Shown here: piece by piece, positions 7,072 through 15,478 of the stretch
Layout: every line of letters begins with the position of its first letter
How positions within the stretch are numbered: position 1 is the first letter of the stretch
Assembly: GCF_018916875.1 (NCBI RefSeq)
Contig: NZ_JAHLNO010000005.1
Span: 1 to 64,000, forward strand
DNA length: 64,000 bases
Direction of reading: 5' to 3'
Source: Virgibacillus proomii
Lineage (GTDB): Bacteria > Bacillota > Bacilli > Bacillales > Amphibacillaceae
The notes under the pieces: model-generated
What the model saw: the letters and a program-made list of their open reading frames with translations, nothing else
Database searches by the model: none
What the model was told of the DNA's origin: nothing
Program-made: the position numbers and the translations under genes

Positions 7072-10000
7072 TTGCCAATCGGGGGGAAATTGCAATTCGT
7101 GTATTTCGAGCATGTACCGAATTGAATATTCGCACGGTTGCTATTTATTCAAAAGAAGATTTAAGTGCTTATCATCGTTATAAAGCAGATGAATCCTATT
7201 TAATTGGTGAAGGCAAAAAGCCAATCGATGCTTACCTGGATATTGAAGGAATTATTACGTTAGCAAAACGCGTTGGGGTAGATGCTATTCATCCTGGCTA
7301 CGGATTTTTATCTGAAAACATTCAGTTTGCTAAACGTTGTGAAGAAGAAGGAATTATTTTTATTGGTCCGACAAGCAAGCACTTGGACATGTTTGGGGAT
7401 AAAGTAAAGGCTCGTGAACAAGCTATAAAAGCAGGGCTGCCAATTATACCTGGGAGTGATGGACCAGTTCATTCATTAGAGGAAGTCGAGCAATTTGCTA
7501 ATTCTCATGGTTTTCCAATTATTATTAAAGCTTCTTTAGGTGGCGGAGGACGTGGTATGCGGATTGTCCGTAGTAAAGAAGGACTTGCTGAGGCATATGA
7601 TCGAGCTAAGTCAGAAGCTAGAGCTGCCTTTGGTAATGACGAAATATACTTAGAAAAGCTGATTGAACATCCAAAGCATATAGAAGTGCAAATTATTGGT
7701 GATGTTCATGGTAATATCGTTCACTTATATGAAAGGGATTGCTCCGTACAGCGAAGACATCAAAAGCTAGTGGAAGTGGCACCTAGTACATCTCTAACAG
7801 AAAAATTACGTGCAGATATTTGTGAAGCTGCAGTTAAATTAATGCGCAATGTTAAATATGTGAATGCGGGAACAGTTGAATTTTTAGTAACTGAAGATCA
7901 ATTCTTTTTTATTGAAGTAAACCCACGTATTCAAGTTGAACATACGATCACAGAAATGATCACAGGTATTGATATCGTTCAGACACAAATAAAGGTGGCA
8001 CAAGGTAGAAATCTACATGATTCATCAGTTGATATTCCAGTACAGGAAAAAATTGTTACAAATGGTTATGCAATACAATGCCGTATTACAACAGAGGATC
8101 CTTTGAACAATTTTATGCCTGATACTGGAAGAATTATGGCATATCGTTCTAGTGGTGGCTTCGGTGTTCGCTTAGATGCCGGTAATGCTTTCCAGGGATC
8201 CGTCATTTCCCCGCACTATGATTCATTGTTAGTAAAAGTATCGACTTGGGCAGTAACTTTTGAACAAGCATCACAAAAAATGGTCAGAAACTTAAAAGAA
8301 TTTCGCATACGTGGAATCAAAACGAATATTCCTTTTTTAGAAAATGTAATTAGGCATCAACATTTTTTAGCAGGTGTTTATGATACTACTTTTGTCGATA
8401 ACACCCCTGAACTATTCGTATTTCCGAAGCGTAAGGACCGAGGGACTAAAATGCTCACGTATATTGCGAATACTACGGTTAATGGTGTTGATAAAGACGG
8501 TAATAAAGAAAAACCTGTGTTCACTAAATTGCAAATCCCACGGATCGATAAATCGAAGCCAATTCCATTAGGAACAAAGCAAATTTTGGATGAGCGTGGT
8601 CCTGAAGGGTTAACTACTTGGATGAAAGAGCAAAAAGAAGTATTATTAACGGATACAACCTTTCGTGATGCTCATCAATCATTATTAGCAACTAGAATTA
8701 GAACAAAAGATTTATGTCGAATTGCTGAACCTACCGCCAGAATGCTGCCAAATTTGTTTTCTGTAGAGATGTGGGGAGGAGCAACCTTTGATGTTGCTTA
8801 TCGCTTTTTAAAAGAAGATCCATGGGACCGATTATTAATGCTGCGTGAAAGAATGCCGAATGTATTGCTGCAAATGCTGTTGCGTGCAAGTAATGCAGTA
8901 GGTTATAAAAACTATCCAGATAATTTAATTAAAGAATTTGTTGAGAAGAGTGCAACAGCTGGTATCGACGTCTTTCGAATATTTGATAGTTTAAACTGGG
9001 TAGAAGGTATGAAGCTTGCTATAGAATCCGTTCGTAACAATGGTAAAATTGCTGAGGCAGCAATGTGTTATACGGGAAATATTTTAGATACGGGGCGCGC
9101 TAAATATGATGTATCTTATTATAAAAATTTAGCTAAAGAACTTGAAGAATCCGGTGCACATATTTTAGGCATTAAAGACATGGCAGGTTTATTAAAACCT
9201 GAAGCTGCATACCAATTAATCACAACTTTAAAAGAAACGGTTGACTTACCGATTCATTTACACACACATGATACAAGCGGAAACGGAATTTATTTATACG
9301 CTCGGGCGATAGATGCGGGTGTTGATGCAGTTGATGTAGCAGCAAGTCCAATGGCTGGCTTGACCTCACAACCAAGTGCACAAACATTATACCATGCATT
9401 AGAAGATCATGAGCGTCAGCCGAATATAAATGTAGATGCATATGAAAAGTTATCGTATTATTGGGAAGGAATACGTGAATATTACCGTGATTTTGAAAGT
9501 GGTATGAAAGCGCCGCATACGGAGATTTATATGCATGAAATGCCTGGAGGGCAATATAGTAATTTAATGCAGCAGGCGAAGGCAGTAGGTCTTGAGGATC
9601 GCTGGAATGAAGTGAAAACAATGTATCGACGGGTTAATGATATGTTTGGCGACATTGTAAAAGTAACTCCGTCATCTAAAGTAATTGGTGATATGGCGTT
9701 ATTTATGGTACAAAATAATCTAAAAGAAGACGATATTTACGAGCGTGGGGAAACGATTGATTTTCCCGATTCGGTTATTGAATTTGCACAAGGTTATATT
9801 GGACAACCTTATCAAGGCTTCCCGCAAGAATTACAACGGATTATTTTAAAAGGAAAAGAACTAATAAAGGTTCGCCCAGGGGAACTATTAGATCCAATTG
9901 ACTTTAACCAATTGAAAGAAACGCTATTCAAAACGTTGGATCGTCAAGTGACCAGTTTTGATCTCATCTCACATGCACTATATCCAAAAGTGTTTATGGA

Positions 10001-10481
10001 GTATCATAAATTCCATAGTAGATATGGAGATGTATCAGTTTTAGATACACCAACCTTCTTTTATGGTATGTCACGTGGAGAAGTAATTGAAGTAGAAATA
10101 GAACAAGGAAAAACATTAATTGTTAAGCTTGTATCTATTTCCGAACCACGCGAAGACGGGACCCGCGTTGTTTATTTTGAGCTAAATGGTCAGACAAGAG
10201 AAATTGTTGTAAAAGATCAAAGTATCCAATCAGAAGTAGAAATGCGTGCTAAAGCAGACAAAAGCAACGCAAAGCATATAGGTGCGACAATGCCTGGAAC
10301 GGTGCTCAAAGTGCTTTGTAATCAAGGAGATAAAGTAAACAAAGGAGATCATTTACTTATCAATGAAGCAATGAAAATGGAAACTACGGTTCAATCTCCA
10401 TTTACTGGTGTCATCAAGCAAGTGAATGTTAAAGAAGGAGATAGTATAGCAGTAGATGACTTACTGATTGTATTTGAATAG
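7038..10481 (+). CDS. pycA: Pyruvate carboxylase
   Basis: This enzyme carboxylates pyruvate to oxaloacetate with ATP, bicarbonate and biotin, refilling the TCA cycle. The 1147-residue length is normal for the single-chain form. In order I see: biotin carboxylase N-terminus (KILVANRGEIAIRVFRAC), ATP-grasp region with GGGGRGMRIV and FIEVNPRIQVEHT, carboxylase C-terminus to about residue 450, the carboxyltransferase domain from about 540 (TDTTFRDAHQSLLATR, with HLHTHDTSGNG), a conserved linker domain, and a C-terminal biotinyl domain with EAMKMET, where Lys1113 would carry biotin. AAGGAGG just before the ATG lies within ftsW, so translation of the two genes may be coupled. Confidence 0.97.
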   Translation: MAQLKQINKILVANRGEIAIRVFRACTELNIRTVAIYSKEDLSAYHRYKADESYLIGEGKKPIDAYLDIEGIITLAKRVGVDAIHPGYGFLSENIQFAKRCEEEGIIFIGPTSKHLDMFGDKVKAREQAIKAGLPIIPGSDGPVHSLEEVEQFANSHGFPIIIKASLGGGGRGMRIVRSKEGLAEAYDRAKSEARAAFGNDEIYLEKLIEHPKHIEVQIIGDVHGNIVHLYERDCSVQRRHQKLVEVAPSTSLTEKLRADICEAAVKLMRNVKYVNAGTVEFLVTEDQFFFIEVNPRIQVEHTITEMITGIDIVQTQIKVAQGRNLHDSSVDIPVQEKIVTNGYAIQCRITTEDPLNNFMPDTGRIMAYRSSGGFGVRLDAGNAFQGSVISPHYDSLLVKVSTWAVTFEQASQKMVRNLKEFRIRGIKTNIPFLENVIRHQHFLAGVYDTTFVDNTPELFVFPKRKDRGTKMLTYIANTTVNGVDKDGNKEKPVFTKLQIPRIDKSKPIPLGTKQILDERGPEGLTTWMKEQKEVLLTDTTFRDAHQSLLATRIRTKDLCRIAEPTARMLPNLFSVEMWGGATFDVAYRFLKEDPWDRLLMLRERMPNVLLQMLLRASNAVGYKNYPDNLIKEFVEKSATAGIDVFRIFDSLNWVEGMKLAIESVRNNGKIAEAAMCYTGNILDTGRAKYDVSYYKNLAKELEESGAHILGIKDMAGLLKPEAAYQLITTLKETVDLPIHLHTHDTSGNGIYLYARAIDAGVDAVDVAASPMAGLTSQPSAQTLYHALEDHERQPNINVDAYEKLSYYWEGIREYYRDFESGMKAPHTEIYMHEMPGGQYSNLMQQAKAVGLEDRWNEVKTMYRRVNDMFGDIVKVTPSSKVIGDMALFMVQNNLKEDDIYERGETIDFPDSVIEFAQGYIGQPYQGFPQELQRIILKGKELIKVRPGELLDPIDFNQLKETLFKTLDRQVTSFDLISHALYPKVFMEYHKFHSRYGDVSVLDTPTFFYGMSRGEVIEVEIEQGKTLIVKLVSISEPREDGTRVVYFELNGQTREIVVKDQSIQSEVEMRAKADKSNAKHIGATMPGTVLKVLCNQGDKVNKGDHLLINEAMKMETTVQSPFTGVIKQVNVKEGDSIAVDDLLIVFE

Positions 10482-10520
10482 ATAAATAGAATATACGATA
10501 AAAAGCTCGGTTCAATCCTT

Positions 10521-10565
10521 AATCCCTTACAGGTACAAAGATGTTTGCTTGTAAGGGTTTTCTAT
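10521..10565 (+). terminator. Terminator after pycA
   Basis: CCCTTACA in 10523-10531 pairs with TGTAAGGG in 10550-10557, followed by TTTTCTAT. It lies about 40 bases past the pycA stop. Confidence 0.65.
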
Positions 10566-10693
10566 CTATACAGGAAACTGTAAGTCTCTTGCTTCAATAG
10601 TTTAAAGTAGTGGAGCGGGAATACTTTGTGATATATTTTCATAATAACGTTAGAGATATTAAAAGGTATCTCAGAAGATCAGCATTTTATTTA

Positions 10694-10785
10694 TACTATA
10701 GGAAAGTATAAAACTTTATGGTTTATAGTATAAGAAAAGCTAAAGCTTTCGCCATAAAGATTTGGCGACAAGCCAAGTTTTTCTA
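10694..10785. repeat. Double-hairpin repeat, copy 1
   Basis: This 92-bp sequence begins TACTATAGGAAAGTATAAA and ends GCCAAGTTTTTCTA. The first half can pair TACTATA with TATAGTA; the second half pairs AGAAAAGC with GTTTTTCT around an inner TCGCC/GGCGA stem. Two further copies lie at 55664-55754 and 62025-62103. It occupies the gap between pycA and ctaA (10482-10918), which otherwise holds two terminators. Confidence 0.8.
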
Positions 10786-10843
10786 AGAATGTTTATGGAT
10801 CACTTTTACTATTACGCGAACGTGATTATTATTTGTTTTGATA

Positions 10844-10893
10844 AATATAGGTCTTTTCTTTTCATATTAATTAGGAAAAGACCTATATTTTTT
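10844..10893. terminator. Bidirectional terminator between pycA and ctaA
   Basis: AAATATAGGTCTTTTC and its near-complement GAAAAGACCTATATTTTTT form a stem of about 15 bp around a short AT-rich loop, flanked by A- and T-tracts. It lies about 25 bases past the ctaA stop. Confidence 0.8.
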
Positions 10894-10918
10894 GGAGTAG
10901 ATGTAACATCTGTTTCGC

Positions 10919-11863
10919 TTAAAGGGATTGCACGTTTTCTTTGGTATCTATTTGTTCTGCATATTTTCTGCTTCTACTTGCTAATAATATAAAATACGTC
11001 AGCATTGCAAAATAAAGTGAGATAAATAATGCGTGTAAAAGTGCAGTTCCTAGATGCAATCTAGTGATGATTACCAATGCACCAAAAGCTACTTGCAATG
11101 TGATTAATGCTAAAGAGATCCCCCAACCCCATGACATGATACGGTTATTTCGGTAATGACGTATCATTCTAATAGCCAGAATTACTGTCCAAAGAAATAA
11201 AATTCCTGCTGCAAGTCGATGTCCCATTTGTATCCATTGCGGAACGGAATAGGATGAAAACGCTAACGGTGCATTATTGTTACAAAATGGCCAACTTCCA
11301 CAGACTAAATTTGCATTCGTATGTCGGACTAATGCACCAGTATAGACGACAAGTATCGTATATATGGTAATTGCGTATATTTCCAATCGATGCGGTTTTT
11401 TAATGTGAAGTGAAGTGGCATCAAATTTTTTATCCACTTCAAATATAAGCAATGTTAATAAAAAGATACCTGCAAATGAAATTAAAGAAATTCCAAAATG
11501 TGCTGCCAATACAGCATCCGATTGCCCCCACTTTACTGCTGCTGCACCTAACAATGCCTGGAAAATTAAGAAAAACAAAGAAAAGAGAGACAGAAACTTT
11601 ACTTCGCGAACATGTCCGATTTTTTTCCAAGCTAAAATTACTAGACCAACTACAGCAATGCCAACAACCCCACTTACTAATCGATGACTTAATTCAATAA
11701 TTAACTCGGGTGTTATTTCGGATGGGATTAGTTCATCTTCACATAATGGCCAGCTGTCTCCACAACCATCTCCAGAATCTGTTTTCGTTACTAAAGCACC
11801 TCCCAGTAACACAAAGACCATTCCAAGTGTTGCAACTACAGATAACCATTTTAAGATTCTCAT
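10919..11863 (-). CDS. ctaA: Heme A synthase CtaA
   Basis: CtaA oxidises the C8 methyl of heme O to a formyl group, giving heme A for the cytochrome oxidase encoded next door. The 314-residue protein has eight membrane segments. It carries the extracytoplasmic Cys pair of the Bacillus type (Cys34 and Cys41 in GCGDSWPLC), a second similar pair (CGSWPFC), and the heme-ligand histidines in ELSHRLVSG, AAHFGIS, MGHRLAAG and LLHALF. It is divergent from ctaB as in B. subtilis, but the shared upstream region has grown to about 1.5 kb through repeats. Confidence 0.95.
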   Translation of the reverse strand: MRILKWLSVVATLGMVFVLLGGALVTKTDSGDGCGDSWPLCEDELIPSEITPELIIELSHRLVSGVVGIAVVGLVILAWKKIGHVREVKFLSLFSLFFLIFQALLGAAAVKWGQSDAVLAAHFGISLISFAGIFLLTLLIFEVDKKFDATSLHIKKPHRLEIYAITIYTILVVYTGALVRHTNANLVCGSWPFCNNNAPLAFSSYSVPQWIQMGHRLAAGILFLWTVILAIRMIRHYRNNRIMSWGWGISLALITLQVAFGALVIITRLHLGTALLHALFISLYFAMLTYFILLASRSRKYAEQIDTKENVQSL

Positions 11864-12084
11864 TATTTATAGCCCCCACTTTTAATCTATTTTTCGTATT
11901 AGATTTTCTCAACCATTTTTAAAACTGTTGGAAACGAAATGCCTATAACTAATAGTAGTTAAAACTCTCATTACGACATATAATAGATAATTAATTTTTC
12001 ACCGCACTTAACAACGGTTTTTTATTATCTAGAAAACTATATTGGTTTTCTACATATTAAATATCATTAATAGTAGCTTTGTTG

Positions 12085-12640
12085 TCTAGTTATGCGCTCA
12101 AGTTACAGCAAACTTCGATCTTCTTCCTATAATGAGCAACATTGGCTTATCAAGTCGTCACGTCTTCTTTATCCCGGATGTAAGGATCCGTAATTTTAAT
12201 CATTTCAAAAACATGCTAATGATATTGCGAACATGATGAGAAAAACGGGTTCTAAATCCCCGATTCGTTTGGGTCGACAGGACAGAGTTGCTACGACAGC
12301 GATACTTCGCACGCAGAAAAGTGCTTTTCTTTTCAAGGAGAAGGAAAGCTTCTTGAATAAACATCGCACGAAGAAAAAGTGCTTTCCTTTTTCAAGGACA
12401 GAGTTACTACGGCAGCAATACATCGCACGCAGAAAAGTGTTTTTCTTTTCAAGGACAGAGTTGCTACGACAGCAATACATCGCACGCAGAAAAAGCGTTC
12501 TTCTTTTTCAAGGACAGAGTTGCTACGACAGCAATACATCGCACGCAGAAAAAGCGTTCTTCTTTTTCAAGGACAGAGTTGCTACGGCAGCAATACATCG
12601 CACGCAGAAAAAGCGTTCTTCTTTTTCAAGGACACAACGA
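12085..12640. repeat. Mosaic intergenic repeat locus 2 (ctaA-ctaB gap)
   Basis: The 1518-base gap 11864-13381 is filled mainly by this locus. It starts with a worn copy of the GCGCTCAAGTTRYAGCAAAC...TTCTTCCTAYRAT module (about 12088-12150), then a TTTATCCCGGATGTAAGGAT module (about 12168), then CCCCGATTCGTTTGGGTCG, then the tandem array at 12280-12629. Bases 12252-12381 are an exact inverted copy of 23338-23467. Reading frames through it are repeats of one peptide and not genes. The remaining part, 12641-13381, holds the ctaB regulatory sites and no gene that I can see. Confidence 0.75.
12280..12629. repeat. Six-unit tandem array of about 58 bp
   Basis: Six head-to-tail units of 57-59 bp each begin GGACAGAGTTGCTACGACAG (unit 2 is a variant, GGAGAAGGAAAGCTTCTTGA) and end in a CGCACGCAGAAAAAGCG ... 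CTTTTTCAA tail. GAAAAAG and CTTTTTC in each unit can form a 7-bp stem. Units 4, 5 and 6 are almost identical, pointing to recent duplication. Single units or fragments recur in other repeat loci of this window. Confidence 0.85.
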
Positions 12641-13057
12641 ACTTCCTCATTAACTTGTTTTAATAGCACGTATTTTAATACACCCATTCAACAAACAAGG
12701 TTGCCTTCAATTTCTCAGTTCTTTTTTAACTTGTTAGACTACGCAATTATAACTAGATGTAGAACGTTTTCAATTTTATTTCATTAAATTATTCAGAACA
12801 TTACTTAAAGGTTAGTAAATTAATGATAATATTAATGACCTAAAAAAAGCAATTAATTAGAAATGATTTTAAGGAGCCACAGATATGTAATACAAACAAA
12901 TGGTTGCTTTCACTTTAGGTATTAAGTTATATTATAGAAGGTCCGCCTGAAAATAGGAATTTACTCAAGTTACAATTGCTGTTTTTCTTGATCTTACTTC
13001 TTTTGGAAACCAGTATCTATCGTAACATGTTCTATTTTTATTTTCACTATTAAAAAG

Positions 13058-13071
13058 AAAAAACGCTTGCA
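13058..13071. promoter_or_regulatory. Possible cre (CcpA) site upstream of ctaB
   Basis: AAAAAACGCTTGCA matches 11 of 14 positions of the cre consensus TGWAARCGYTWNCW. Oxidase genes are known CcpA targets in Bacillus, but the match lacks the first two bases and the site is 320 bases from ctaB. Confidence 0.3.
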
Positions 13072-13181
13072 ATGTTTTCGTTTGTTTGCTAGAAATAGTG
13101 TAGAGGGGAGTATGATAAGTTCTGTTTAGAAGATAAATAGGTGGTACGTATTTAGGCTTTTAATTATAATTATTCGCATTC

Positions 13182-13235
13182 GTAACAAATGGTTCACAAA
13201 AAAGTCACAAAAAGTTACGGGATATGAAGTAAAAT
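13182..13235 (+). promoter_or_regulatory. Candidate ResD-activated ctaB promoter
   Basis: Three ACAAA cores stand at 13185, 13196 and 13207, exactly 11 bp apart, within GTAACAAAT, TTCACAAA and GTCACAAA. These resemble the reverse of the ResD consensus TTTGTGAAT. A TAAAAT -10 lies at 13230-13235, and the position expected for a -35 (around 13207-13212) is occupied by the third site instead of a TTGACA-like element, typical of an activator-dependent promoter. ResDE controls heme A and oxidase genes in B. subtilis. Confidence 0.5.
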
Positions 13236-13381
13236 AGAACTGAAGCTTTATTTTGTAAGCAGTTATTAGAATGTAAAACTATTCCATGATACAATGATGT
13301 TTGCTATCTAGCTATCTATGTAATTAATTAAGAACCATACATCATGCTTTTTATTTTTGGCGCTTAAAGGGGGGATATGGA

Positions 13382-14326
13382 ATGGAAAAAGCTGAAACAA
13401 CAGCCGCACACGTTGTTGGAAATGCTACAGTATCCGGGGAACAGCGCTCAAATTCAGTATTGGCGGATATTAAATCATTAATTAAGATAGGTATTATTAA
13501 TTCTAATTTGATTACTGTGTTTACCGGTTTTTGGCTCGCAATATATTTTAGTGGACTTTCATTCATGGATCACATTGGGACATTCATTATAACCATGCTT
13601 GGAAGTGCACTTGTCATTGCTGGTGGATGTATGATTAACAATTGGTTTGATGTCGATATTGATATTATTATGACCAGGACTAAAACTCGGCCAACGGTAA
13701 CCGGTACAATTTCATTGCAGACCGTACTCATTTTAGGCATGCTTACCTCAGCGTTTGGGTTTGGTTTCTTGCTATTTACAACTATACAGGCAACATTATT
13801 TGCATTTCTAGGTTGGTTTGTATATGTTGTTCTTTATACGATGTGGTCAAAACGAAAAACTACGTTAAATACAGCAATTGGGAGTTTATCGGGAGCAGTT
13901 CCACCTTTAATTGGTTGGGCGGCAATAGATCCGAATTTTCACATTGTTCCATTTGTTTTGTTTTTAATTATGTTTATTTGGCAAACACCACACTTTTTAG
14001 CACTAGCTATGCGAAAATGCAAAGAATATAAGGCAGCAGGTATACCGATGTTACCTGCAGTACACGGCTTTGCAATTACAAAACGGCAAATTGTTATTTA
14101 CATTGCTTGTTTACTACCACTGCCGTTTTATTTAGCTTCCTTAGGAACGATATTTTTAATTGTAGCTACCGTATTAAATATCGTTTGGCTAGTAATCGGT
14201 ATCAGTGGATTTTATGCTAAAAACGATATTAAATGGGCTAATATCATGTTCGTTTATTCTTTAAACTATTTAACGATCTTCTTTTTGATGATGGTTATAG
14301 TAACTTGGAGTTCTCCATTTAGTTAA
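13382..14326 (+). CDS. ctaB: Protoheme IX farnesyltransferase (heme O synthase) CtaB
   Basis: CtaB attaches a farnesyl group to heme B to give heme O, the substrate of CtaA. This UbiA-family protein of 314 residues has seven to nine membrane segments. The Mg-prenyl diphosphate motif NNWFDVDID (Asp90, 92, 94) is followed by MTRTKTRP, and the second conserved loop contains [21 protein letters not shown] and [10 protein letters not shown]. The N-terminal 25 residues are polar, as in Bacillus CtaB. GGGGGGAT precedes the ATG. It is the first gene of the ctaBCDEF run. Confidence 0.95.
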   Translation: MEKAETTAAHVVGNATVSGEQRSNSVLADIKSLIKIGIINSNLITVFTGFWLAIYFSGLSFMDHIGTFIITMLGSALVIAGGCMINNWFDVDIDIIMTRTKTRPTVTGTISLQTVLILGMLTSAFGFGFLLFTTIQATLFAFLGWFVYVVLYTMWSKRKTTLNTAIGSLSGAVPPLIGWAAIDPNFHIVPFVLFLIMFIWQTPHFLALAMRKCKEYKAAGIPMLPAVHGFAITKRQIVIYIACLLPLPFYLASLGTIFLIVATVLNIVWLVIGISGFYAKNDIKWANIMFVYSLNYLTIFFLMMVIVTWSSPFS

Positions 14327-14387
14327 TATTGTCCTTAATGAATTTAAAATATAAGGAGCATCAAGAAAAGAAAGAGAGGTATAGGTA

Positions 14388-15440
14388 ATGAAAGGTTGGA
14401 TGGGAAAAATTAAAACGTTATCCCTGTTAAGTTTCCTTGCAGTTGTTTTAGCTGGTTGTGGTAAGGAAAATTTAACAGCTCTTGTACCAAAGGGGTATGG
14501 TGCAGAGACTTCCATGGATTTAATTATTCTATCGACAGCAATTATGACATTTGTCTTTGTAGTTGTATTTGTCGTTTATTTGATTGCGATTATTCGCTTT
14601 CGTAAAAAGAAGGGGCAGGAGGACTACATCCCCAAACAAGTAGAAGGGAGTAAAAAGCTTGAAACAGTTTGGACAATAATACCAATTATCTTAGTGCTAA
14701 TTTTAGCAGTACCGACCGTTGCAGCAACTTTTGATTTAGCTGATGAATCAGGTAAAAAAGATGGTATTAATATTGATGTTACTGGAAACCAATATTGGTG
14801 GCATTTCAGCTATCCAAATGAAGAAATTCAAACAAGTCAAGACTTATATATCCCTACTGGAGAAAAAGTATTCTTGAATATGAAATCAACTGATGTGATT
14901 CATTCTTTTTGGGTACCAAGTATCTCAGGTAAAATGGACGTAAATCCCGAAAATGAAAACACGATGTATATTGAAGCGTATGAAGAAGGGGTTTATTGGG
15001 GTAAATGTGCTGAGCTTTGTGGTCCTTCCCATTCTTTAATGGACTTTAAGGTGATAGCAGTTAGTCCGGAAGAATATGAACAATGGGTTAAAGATATGCA
15101 AAGCGTAGATCCGAAAGCAGAGCCGCAAGATGCAGTTGCTCAAGATGGAAAAGCAGCGTTTGAGGAAAATAACTGTATGGCTTGTCATGCAATTGGATCA
15201 TCACCGGCAGCAGTGGGGCCAAACTTAACAAACTTTGGTGACCGGTCAAGAATTGCTGGATTCCTCGAACCGACCAAGGAAAATCTGGTTAAATGGCTAC
15301 AGGATCCGGAGTCAATTAAACCTGGTAACAAAATGACGGGCAATTACCCTAAACTGTCTGAAGAAGAATCGGATAGCATAGCAGAATATTTGCTGCAATT
15401 GAAGCCTTCTGATATAACACCAGAGAGTGCAGGGGAGTAA
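14388..15440 (+). CDS. ctaC: Cytochrome c oxidase subunit II with fused cytochrome c (caa3 type)
   Basis: This subunit takes electrons into the caa3 oxidase. The 350-residue protein has a lipoprotein signal (SFLAVVLAGC, Cys24), two membrane helices (about 43-68 and 94-115) and a cupredoxin domain with the CuA ligands His172, Cys207, Glu209, Cys211, His215 and Met218 (IHSFWVPSISG, KCAELCGPSHSLM). A C-terminal cytochrome c domain follows, with CMACH (Cys263, Cys266, His267) and the likely axial Met316 in GNKMTGNYP. Having its own cytochrome c is the mark of the caa3 type. Confidence 0.96.
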   Translation: MKGWMGKIKTLSLLSFLAVVLAGCGKENLTALVPKGYGAETSMDLIILSTAIMTFVFVVVFVVYLIAIIRFRKKKGQEDYIPKQVEGSKKLETVWTIIPIILVLILAVPTVAATFDLADESGKKDGINIDVTGNQYWWHFSYPNEEIQTSQDLYIPTGEKVFLNMKSTDVIHSFWVPSISGKMDVNPENENTMYIEAYEEGVYWGKCAELCGPSHSLMDFKVIAVSPEEYEQWVKDMQSVDPKAEPQDAVAQDGKAAFEENNCMACHAIGSSPAAVGPNLTNFGDRSRIAGFLEPTKENLVKWLQDPESIKPGNKMTGNYPKLSEEESDSIAEYLLQLKPSDITPESAGE

Positions 15441-15478
15441 AAACAAAGGATGGAAGACTTAAAAGGGAGGTTTATGAT

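Noticed and set aside
9220-9621. 133-residue minus-strand frame inside pycA
   Set aside because: Antisense to a highly conserved carboxyltransferase region; explained by codon bias.
12280-12629. Array considered as a CRISPR
   Set aside because: Units are directly adjacent with no unique spacers, and no cas gene is present.
12233-12787. 184-residue open frame, with reverse and shifted frames nearby, at the tandem array
   Set aside because: The predicted protein is the same short peptide repeated because the DNA is a tandem repeat whose unit lacks stops. There is no ribosome binding site, and the frame shifts meaning between copies of 57 and 59 bp.
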